DNA of 64,000 nt from G963662655 sp963665015. GTDB lineage: Bacteria > Cloacimonadota > Cloacimonadia > Cloacimonadales > JAIOQZ01. The notes beneath the pieces are model-generated. The model did no database searches. It saw nothing but the letters and a program-made list of their open reading frames with translations, and had not been told where the DNA came from. Shown piece by piece: positions 58,247 through 64,000 of this stretch. Made by a program: the position numbers and the translations under genes. Location of the stretch: NCBI GenBank assembly GCA_963665015.2, contig CAXXSY010000004.1:1488001-1552000 (forward strand), given 5' to 3'. Position 1 is the first letter of the stretch; each line of letters starts with the position of its first letter.

Positions 58247-58280
58247 CCCTGGGTACGCAGACGTCCACGTCTGCATCTTT
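58247..58280. repeat. Dispersed repeat, family B
   Basis: Reads ccctgggtacgcagacgtcc then acgtctgcatcttt; it includes the palindrome gcagacgtccacgtctgc. It begins eight bases before the start of the Pyr_excise gene on the minus strand, in its leader. Confidence 0.65.
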
Positions 58281-58387
58281 CTTGGAAATCATCTTCCGAA
58301 TGTTGATTTCATCGATAAGGTAGGTGGAATGGCTGGTGCGGCAAGGGGAATGTTCTCAGGGCGGTCGGTAGCCGATCTCCGAGCAGC

Positions 58388-59011
58388 TCAATCGCTCTCT
58401 ATCACCAGGTTCGCCCTGTATTTCGGGTGTGCTTCGTGGAAGTAGATTTTCTGGCCCGGGATGTATCGTTCGTGGTATAGCTTATCGAGTTCGTCGGGGG
58501 ATGCGAAGAGGTGACCGTCGCGTTTACGGGCACGTTCGAGCACGGTTTCCCAAGAGACGTCCAGAAAGACGGAGTAGTCCCAGTAGCCGGCGAGTTCAGG
58601 TCTGTGTAGGAAGACGCCTTCGAAGACGAGCACGGCGTCGTCGGGCGCGTTCTGCCATAACTGGTCGATCTTCTGGTCGGTCAGGTGGTCGAACACGGCT
58701 GTTTTGAAGGGACGGTTCTGAGGGTGCTGGAGCGGATCGAGGAGGACGTGTTTGAGCGCGTTGTAGTCGAAGGAGTCGTTGTAGTACGATTCCGGCGTGG
58801 ATCCGTTATGGTGGCGGATTTCTCTGGGATTGTGGAAGTCGTCGATGCTGGATTGGATGATGTGGTGCCCGAACGCTTTCAGCCAGATGGTCAGATTTCG
58901 TGCGAATGTCGTTTTGCCCGAACAATCGACGCCATCGATCGCCAGCAGGAAGGGCTGTTCTTTCGATCGACGGGCAAGCTTCTGCTGGATGATATTAAAA
59001 TAGGTTTCCAT
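58388..59011 (-). CDS. Uridine-kinase-like P-loop kinase
   Basis: 207 residues. Walker A is GVDCSGKT (27-34), followed by SSIDDFHNPREIRHH, which resembles the uridine/phosphoribulokinase D-D-F-H/Y pattern. Then LVFEGVFLHRPEL (Walker B-type) and LERARKRDGHLF. Its substrate is unknown; these small proteins are annotated uridine kinase. It has its own promoter at 59067-59095. Confidence 0.8.
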   Translation of the reverse strand: METYFNIIQQKLARRSKEQPFLLAIDGVDCSGKTTFARNLTIWLKAFGHHIIQSSIDDFHNPREIRHHNGSTPESYYNDSFDYNALKHVLLDPLQHPQNRPFKTAVFDHLTDQKIDQLWQNAPDDAVLVFEGVFLHRPELAGYWDYSVFLDVSWETVLERARKRDGHLFASPDELDKLYHERYIPGQKIYFHEAHPKYRANLVIESD

Positions 59012-59066
59012 TTGTCAAATCCACCTCGTTTACACCATAGACAGTACTCGATACCCCAATCGATTC

Positions 59067-59095
59067 GATATTAAAAAAAATGTTTTTCTTGTCAA
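59067..59095 (-). promoter_or_regulatory. Probable promoter of the uridine-kinase-like gene
   Basis: Minus strand: TTGACA (59095-59090), 17-bp A/T-rich spacer and AATATC (59072-59067). The start codon is 56 bp further on. Confidence 0.55.
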
Positions 59096-59132
59096 CTAAA
59101 TCGATGCTATCGGTGAAAACGTTCCTCTGTAC

Positions 59133-59166
59133 AGAAAAACCCGCCTCACGGAAGTGGGGCGGGTTA
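59133..59166 (-). terminator. Terminator downstream of the C10 peptidase gene
   Basis: The stem acccgcc (59139-59145) pairs with ggcgggt (59158-59164), with TTTTTCTG following in the minus direction. It lies about 150 bp after the peptidase stop codon, beyond two family A hairpins. Confidence 0.7.
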
Positions 59167-59226
59167 AGCGAATTCTTTCTTTATACATTCACGATAGATG
59201 AAGATTCTGAAGTCGGGAGGGAAGAT

Positions 59227-59280
59227 GCCGAGCTGGAGCTCGGCGGACCGGGGGAGAGAGATGCCGAGCTGGAGCTCAGC
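59227..59280. repeat. Two family A hairpin repeats
   Basis: gccgagctggagctcggc at 59227-59244 is a perfect 8-bp-arm hairpin; a second unit at 59263-59280 has one mismatch at its right arm (ctcagc). They lie between the peptidase stop codon and its terminator, so they are in the 3' end of its transcript. Confidence 0.8.
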
Positions 59281-59317
59281 GGTCCCGGGAAGACTCCTGA
59301 CTCCTGTATTCTGTCTC

Positions 59318-61960
59318 CTACTTTATCATGATCATCTTGCGGACGAACGATTTACCATCGGTTTGCAGCTTATACAGATAAACGCCGCTGGACATGGGTT
59401 TTCCGGTATCGCTGTCGCCGTGCCAGACGAGCGAATGATTGCCTTCGTTCATGTGTCCGTTGACGAGCGTTTTCACCTTCTGACCTTTGATGTTGAACAC
59501 GGAAAGCTCGACATTCGATGCTGCCGCGAGGCTGAAATCGATGCGGGTTTCCGGGTTGAACGGATTGGGGTAGTTTCCGGCAAGCTCCGTAACGAATCGC
59601 GGGGTGTCCTGTGTCTCACCGGACTGCGGTGCATCGATCACAAAATCGACATCGTCGATGATTTCGCCGGCTGTGATCTCGACGCCTTCGACAGTCACGG
59701 GATCGGAGTCGGTATAGTATGCGGTGAGGTCATAGGTACCGGCGGGAAGCTCCATCGAGTAAGAGCCCGATTCGTCCGTGTGCGCCCTGAAGGTGCCGGC
59801 ATGGATCACCACATCGTCGATGTTCCGGCTGCTGTCGAGCGTGATCTGGCCGGTGATGGTGCCGTAGTCGATCGCGGCGATCACGGCGTCGATGCAGAAG
59901 TTGAAGTTCTGGTTTGTAGCGAGTTCGTTCCAGTTGGTGGAGCCGATGTAGGCGCCTTTTCCCGCGATACGCGGACCGGCGTCGTGCCAGGCGAGGTCTC
60001 CGGTCGTAGAGTGGACGTTGTAGCCCACGAAATAGTCGTTTGCCGGGTCGATCAACGCGTAGGGGGCGAGCTCTACTTCCAGCCACTGTCCGGCTTCGAA
60101 GGTGTCGATCGGTTTCTCGGCGATCATGTCGTTGTTCATCCATATTTGCGCCGAGATTTCGCCCTCTTCGCTGGAGATGGGGGCTTTGAACCGTACACCG
60201 CGGATTGCCTGCCCTTCGAACGCGGTCAACTCTTCCTGATCGAGCTTGATGCCGCAGCGGAGGGTGAATTCGATTCCGATCGAGAAGATGTCGTTCGGTG
60301 CCTGGCTGTGTCCTGCGCCGATCTTTCCTTCGTGCAGGATCATCTCGATATCGGTGTCCTGGTCGTCCGCTGTAACGGTGAAATCGGTGCTTCCGAAATA
60401 ACCGCTGCCGGAGCTGGCGCTCAGCTTGTATTCGCCGGGCAAAATTTCCGGGAAGCTGAAGAATCCGTTATCGTCGGCGTATTCGATTCCGAGCAGACGG
60501 TTGTCGCCGTAGAGGCAGACGCCTGCGCCTTCGGTTGACACGTCGGCGTCGATATAGCCGGAGAGCGCTTCGTAGTTGGCGAGGTTAAAGTCGATGCTTG
60601 TGGTGTTCTCGTCAATGGTGACCTCGAACTGCTCGTAGTGGATGCGGTCGCCGAGGGTTGCGGTGGCGAGATAGGTTCCCGGGAAAATGGCGGGGATATC
60701 GTAGGAGCCGTTGCTGTTCTCGACGAATACCTCGAAATCGTAGTCGCCGTCGAACCGGATGTACGTGCCAATGGGGGATGCGCCTTCGGTCGTGACGGTT
60801 CCGGAAAGCTCGACCGGGTGCTCTCCGCCTTCGATGTTATAGACCATGCCCGAGATGATGGAATACCCACTGGGCATGCCTTGGGGAAGCGTGTACCAGC
60901 AGGAGCTGTCGGAAGAGCCCCAGCCGAAATTCAGATGGTAGAAGTCGTCGGTATTGTAGCCGTCGCAGTTGATCGCGTGCCCGGCGTCGTAGTCGGCGGT
61001 GTTGATGGAAAGCTCGATCGGACGGGCGTGTTTCATTTCATCCGCGAGTACGTCGAGAAACTGATAGCCGTAATCCATATGGGATGCCGAATCGAATCCG
61101 AATTTACCGGGTAGCGCGTAGGTGACGCTCTCGGTGTTCGCGCCGCTGCCGTCCGAGGAATAGGACATGTTAACGCTGATACCGGCTGCGAAATTCAGCG
61201 CTGCGTAATCTTCCGCGGTCCAGCCGATACCCTCTTCGATATGCTCTCGAAGCGTGTCGAGATAGTCGTTCAGCTCGGGGAATGACGGGAAATCGTTATC
61301 TTCGTGGTCTCCGTCGATATGGATTCCGTCCCACCAACCGGATATGTACGCGTCCGACTGGTCGAACGAGGCATCGCCGATCCACTGATGGTAATAGATC
61401 AGCATCGACATCGCTGTCGCCACGCAACCGACCACGGAGCGCTCGCCGCCGCTATCCAGCGGGCAGAAGTCATTGTAAACGCCGGATTGGTTCCAGCGGG
61501 TCAGGAGCCAACCGTCGGTAATCGTGGAGCCGTCCGCGGGCCATTGCCGGAAGTCGTCGATCGGACGATTGCGGTTGAACAGATCGTTCCACTCGGGATC
61601 GGCGGAAGAATTACTCTGCGACGCGAACCACGCCCTCCGGTTGGCGATATCCGTCTCGATCATGTCGATGAGCGGGTTCTCGGGATCGTTGACAAAGGGT
61701 TGCTTGAATGAATATGCCAGTACGGGCGGCATACGGTCGTCCGCGGGGACGACGATGAAGCCCGGGTTGTCAAGTTGATATACGTACGCTGTCTGCTGTT
61801 CTCTGTCGGTCAGCGTGATGATTTGCTCGATACCGGCATCCTGGTTTCTGATCTCCAGAAACCTCTCTGCCGCTTCCATTCCCCTGCTTTCGCTTACCGG
61901 AGCCGCAAGCAATATCATGCCAAGGCTCAGCAGTAGTGTTATGGATACTATTCTCCTCAT
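59318..61960 (-). CDS. C10-family (streptopain-like) cysteine peptidase with type IX sorting domain
   Basis: 880 residues. Signal peptide MRRIVSITLLLSLGMILLA. Residues 25-125 form a Spi-like propeptide. The C10 catalytic domain follows, with Cys179 in SVVGCVATAMSMLIYYH and His328 in YDAGHAINCDGYNTDDFYHLNFGW. Then come carboxypeptidase-regulatory-like Ig repeats (LSGTVTTEGASPIGTYIRF, LSGYIDADVSTEGAGVCLYG, ITGQITLDSSRNIDDVVIH) and a Por sorting module (NYPNPFNPETRIDFSL, FNIKGQKVKTLV, SSGVYLYKL, KMIMIK). It would digest proteins outside the cell. Start ATG at 61960 with a GAGAGG site. Confidence 0.92.
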   Translation of the reverse strand: MRRIVSITLLLSLGMILLAAPVSESRGMEAAERFLEIRNQDAGIEQIITLTDREQQTAYVYQLDNPGFIVVPADDRMPPVLAYSFKQPFVNDPENPLIDMIETDIANRRAWFASQSNSSADPEWNDLFNRNRPIDDFRQWPADGSTITDGWLLTRWNQSGVYNDFCPLDSGGERSVVGCVATAMSMLIYYHQWIGDASFDQSDAYISGWWDGIHIDGDHEDNDFPSFPELNDYLDTLREHIEEGIGWTAEDYAALNFAAGISVNMSYSSDGSGANTESVTYALPGKFGFDSASHMDYGYQFLDVLADEMKHARPIELSINTADYDAGHAINCDGYNTDDFYHLNFGWGSSDSSCWYTLPQGMPSGYSIISGMVYNIEGGEHPVELSGTVTTEGASPIGTYIRFDGDYDFEVFVENSNGSYDIPAIFPGTYLATATLGDRIHYEQFEVTIDENTTSIDFNLANYEALSGYIDADVSTEGAGVCLYGDNRLLGIEYADDNGFFSFPEILPGEYKLSASSGSGYFGSTDFTVTADDQDTDIEMILHEGKIGAGHSQAPNDIFSIGIEFTLRCGIKLDQEELTAFEGQAIRGVRFKAPISSEEGEISAQIWMNNDMIAEKPIDTFEAGQWLEVELAPYALIDPANDYFVGYNVHSTTGDLAWHDAGPRIAGKGAYIGSTNWNELATNQNFNFCIDAVIAAIDYGTITGQITLDSSRNIDDVVIHAGTFRAHTDESGSYSMELPAGTYDLTAYYTDSDPVTVEGVEITAGEIIDDVDFVIDAPQSGETQDTPRFVTELAGNYPNPFNPETRIDFSLAAASNVELSVFNIKGQKVKTLVNGHMNEGNHSLVWHGDSDTGKPMSSGVYLYKLQTDGKSFVRKMIMIK

Positions 61961-62078
61961 TTCCTCTCTCTCCTCTATGTTGCTATACTATTATCCATTA
62001 TCATTTGATGCACATTTCGTTCCATTTTCCCCATTTTAGTGTTTGACAAATCCGGGATTGCCCCACAAATCTGCCGTC

Positions 62079-62447
62079 ATGAAACACGCAATCATCGTTT
62101 GGATTCTGATTACATTGCTTGCAGGCTGCGCGGCCGAAAAACAGGTGATGGTCACCGAAGCGCCCCGTCCGGGCCAGTGGATCGATCCGCAGACGAACAT
62201 ACGCTTCACGCTCGAAGAGAGGGACAATGCGGTCGTCGTCACCGGCGCGAAGGACATGGACGATCGGGAAGAGCTCGTGATCCTGGAATCGGTCTTCGAG
62301 TTGGGCGTGCTGCGCTGGAGTTACTATATTCCTTCGACCCGGTTCACGGTACGCTGCCGGACACTCGAATACACGAGCGAGACCATGCATATTCGTTGGG
62401 ATAACGATGTGGTGAAGGGTTCCGAGGTGCTTCGCCGATTGAAGTGA
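62079..62447 (+). CDS. Small lipoprotein
   Basis: 122 residues from the ATG at 62079, giving MKHAIIVWILITLLAGCAAEK with a textbook lipobox (LAGC). The mature part is beta-rich and acidic/basic balanced (WIDPQTNIRFTLEERDNAVVV, LESVFELGVLRWSYYIPSTR); no family recognised. It ends at the base before the stop of the MORN gene on the other strand (convergent). TTGACA-like at 62042. Confidence 0.7.
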   Translation: MKHAIIVWILITLLAGCAAEKQVMVTEAPRPGQWIDPQTNIRFTLEERDNAVVVTGAKDMDDREELVILESVFELGVLRWSYYIPSTRFTVRCRTLEYTSETMHIRWDNDVVKGSEVLRRLK

Positions 62448-62918
62448 TCAATCCTCCGACATATCCTTGCCGTCCGAGTCGATGAAATCTTCTTCGAGCT
62501 CGATCTGTTCGTCCATCCTGCCGCTGAGCATCAGATCCTGTTTCAGCATTCCGCGATCGAACCAGAGGTCGTAGAGCAAGTCCCCTGTGTCGTCCCAGCC
62601 GCGAAACCTTCCGTTCAGCATTCCATCGAAATAGGATGCCTCCAGTTCCATCATTCCGTTGGGATAGAAGCTGATCATGATTCCGTGCCTGATTCCATCG
62701 CGATACTGGTAAATGCTGGACGGCTCTCCGCCCTGGAATCTGCTGACCGCGGTGCCGGAAAACAAGTTCCCGTTCAGATAGGCGGTTTCGTCCCGTATAT
62801 CGAGTGATTGTTTGGGTATGGCGTTCTTCAGATCGAGATCGCCCGGCACGATGCCTTCGTCATCCGCCGTAAGGATGGACGTCAGGAGCAGTAACGCGAG
62901 CAAGAACCGGTATATCAT
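62448..62918 (-). CDS. Exported MORN-type repeat protein
   Basis: 156 residues from the ATG at 62918 (AGGA site at eight bases; in-frame ATGs lie 24 and 57 bases upstream). Signal peptide MIYRFLLALLLLTSILTA. The mature part carries MORN-like repeats (LNGNLFSGTAVSRFQGG, YRDGIRHGIMISFYPNGMMELEASYFDG, LNGRFRGWDDTGDLL), as in proteins loosely annotated as YwqK-family antitoxins. The acidic C-terminus is DSDGKDMSED. Function unknown. Confidence 0.75.
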   Translation of the reverse strand: MIYRFLLALLLLTSILTADDEGIVPGDLDLKNAIPKQSLDIRDETAYLNGNLFSGTAVSRFQGGEPSSIYQYRDGIRHGIMISFYPNGMMELEASYFDGMLNGRFRGWDDTGDLLYDLWFDRGMLKQDLMLSGRMDEQIELEEDFIDSDGKDMSED

Positions 62919-63038
62919 CAAAAATCCTTTTCGTTTTTTCATAGAAAATGTAATCCCGTCCGAAAACTCTGGCAACGAAAAAAAACATAATGATCGGGAA
63001 ACCGGACAATCAAAAATAACTCGTTGATCAAGAAATAC

Positions 63039-63067
63039 TTGACACGCGCCGATTGTCTTTAGATTTA
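63039..63067 (+). promoter_or_regulatory. Probable ptb promoter
   Basis: TTGACA (63039-63044), 17-bp spacer, GATTTA (63062-63067); the gene starts 31 bp further on with a TGGAGGT site. Confidence 0.55.
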
Positions 63068-63097
63068 ACCCGTATGCACATATTTCCTGGAGGTAAA

Positions 63098-64000
63098 ATG
63101 CAAGTCAAAGTCCTTGATGATCTTATCACATTAGCACAAAACAAACCCAGAAAGCGCATGGTCGTTGCCTATGCCCAGGATCCGAATACGATCGGCGCTG
63201 TCTCGATGGCGGTCGATAAAAAAATCGTCGATGCGACCCTGGTTGGCGATCGGGAGAAGATCGTGGCGCTCTGCAAGGAGCATTCGATCGATCCGGAGAA
63301 ATTTGAAATCGTACACGAGCCGGAGGAGCAGGAAGCGGGATTCACATCCGTCAAGCTGATCAACCAGGGGAAGGCGGACCTTATCATGAAGGGTCTGATC
63401 AGTACCGACAAATACATGCGGGCAATCCTGAACAAGCAGTTCGGTCTCCTACCGCCCGGTGCGATTCTATCTCATGTTTCCCTGGTTGAAGTTCCTGCGT
63501 ATCACAAGCTCCTGATCATTGGCGATGTGGCGATCATCCCCGAGCCGGATCTCAATCAGAAAATCGCGATCACGAATTATCTCATCGATGCCGCGCACGC
63601 GATCGGAATCGAAACGCCGAAAGTCGCGCTGATCGCCGCCACGGAAAAGACCAATCCCAAGATGCGAGCCTGCGTTGACGCGTCGATCATCTCCAAGATG
63701 TGCGATCGCGGTCAGATCAAGGGTGCGAAGGTCGATGGGCCGCTGGCGCTCGATGTCGCTGTCGAGAAGGAAAGCTGCGATATCAAGGGTATCAAGAGCG
63801 AGGTCGGCGGCGACGCCGATTGCCTCGTTTTTCCCGATATCGTAAGCGGGAACGTTTTCTACAAATCGATGACAAAGCTTGCCAATTCCGAGCTCGGTGC
63901 GATCGTCACCGGTGCGAACAAACCGGCGATCCTCAGCTCGCGCGGAGACAGCGAGAAGACGAAGCTCTATTCGATAGCCCTGGCCGCGATTATGTCGTGA
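63098..64000 (+). CDS. ptb: Phosphate butyryl/acetyltransferase family enzyme
   Basis: 300 residues from the ATG at 63098 (GGAGGT site), ending at the last base of the window. The enzyme transfers acyl groups between CoA and phosphate to give an acyl-phosphate for substrate-level ATP synthesis. Marks: AQDPNTIGAVSMAVDK, LIMKGLISTDKYMRAILNK, LSHVSLVEVPAYHKLLIIGDVA, AATEKTNPKMRACVDA, VDGPLALDVAVEKESC and VFPDIVSGNVFYKS. The length and motifs fit Ptb better than the longer Pta. A butyrate/acetate kinase is expected just downstream. Confidence 0.9.
   Translation: MQVKVLDDLITLAQNKPRKRMVVAYAQDPNTIGAVSMAVDKKIVDATLVGDREKIVALCKEHSIDPEKFEIVHEPEEQEAGFTSVKLINQGKADLIMKGLISTDKYMRAILNKQFGLLPPGAILSHVSLVEVPAYHKLLIIGDVAIIPEPDLNQKIAITNYLIDAAHAIGIETPKVALIAATEKTNPKMRACVDASIISKMCDRGQIKGAKVDGPLALDVAVEKESCDIKGIKSEVGGDADCLVFPDIVSGNVFYKSMTKLANSELGAIVTGANKPAILSSRGDSEKTKLYSIALAAIMS

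Noticed and set aside
59198..60538. A 446-residue plus-strand frame over the C10 peptidase gene
   Set aside because: Antisense shadow that begins in dispersed repeats; the peptidase frame carries complete catalytic motifs and a sorting domain.
1..64000. tRNA or rRNA genes
   Set aside because: I saw no T-arm GTTCGAATC-type sequence in a cloverleaf context and no rRNA signature; a covariance-model search would be needed to exclude divergent ones.

Overview
The window reads as a chromosomal segment of a moderately GC-rich, didermic, anaerobic-type bacterium of the FCB group. Candidatus Cloacimonadota or a close relative is the best guess. The reasons are four secreted proteins that end in the same C-terminal type IX sorting (Por) module (YPNPFNPET, then FNVRGQKV, then SGxY, then K-hydrophobic-LLK or MIMIK), a complete rnfCDGEAB operon, a phosphate butyryl/acetyltransferase, and a short EF-Ts. 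The lineage call is inference; no rRNA or tRNA gene was seen.

Layout. 1-5352 (minus strand): the start of an exported TPR/FG-GAP-type protein that runs off the window, then a translation block rplM-rpsI-rpsB-tsf-pyrH-frr-ferredoxin. 5404-9136: an integrated element directly upstream of rplM. It carries a minimal tyrosine recombinase, a translationally coupled string of small four-Cys proteins, about 1.3 kb of non-coding DNA packed with inverted repeats, and two further small genes. A near-identical 19-bp repeat bounds it, and DnaA-box clusters lie just inside both ends. 9184-12612: an unusual four-gene cluster (aminotransferase, PP-loop ATPase, VanW-like protein, TonB-like lipoprotein). 12735-17369: an RsbW-like ATPase, a GNAT gene, an AT-richer AAA-ATPase plus DUF4276/TOPRIM defence-type pair flanked by a truncated second copy of the GNAT 3' end, and a GNAT-TPR protein. 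17516-25279: an exported FGE-like protein with a DUF1007/NicO metal exporter, TrmO, CorA, a FetAB-like ABC exporter and a DUF1015 protein. 25286-28534: three glycosyltransferases. 28786-30392: an IS1182-type insertion sequence inside a palindromic dispersed repeat. 30536-31069: six tandem 92-bp repeats. 31071-33860: a large sorted secreted protein. 34222-37223: an HDOD/histidine-kinase operon and a PAP2 phosphatase. 37620-42799: rnf operon. 43143-46072: two more sorted proteins. 46141-50441: TPR, Dus, TrmH-family and GAF/HD-GYP genes. 50569-59011: isochorismatase-like, MocA-like, cNMP-FHA, pyruvate kinase, a large hybrid sensor kinase, a Pyr_excise-type glycosylase and a uridine-kinase-like gene. 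59318-61960: a sorted C10 cysteine peptidase. 62079-64000: two small exported proteins and a Ptb/Pta-family gene.

How it fits together. The core describes a fermentative organism that links ferredoxin and NAD through Rnf, makes ATP through acyl-phosphate (Ptb/Pta plus a kinase expected just downstream) and pyruvate kinase, and exports adhesins and peptidases through type IX secretion. Accessory DNA sits at 5404-9136, 14289-16241 and 28786-30392. Intergenic spaces carry several families of short palindromic dispersed repeats. The most novel feature is the 5404-9136 element. If it excises at the 19-bp repeats, its circle would bring eight DnaA-box-like sequences together next to a run of DnaA-trio-like trinucleotides, forming what looks like an origin of replication across the attachment site.
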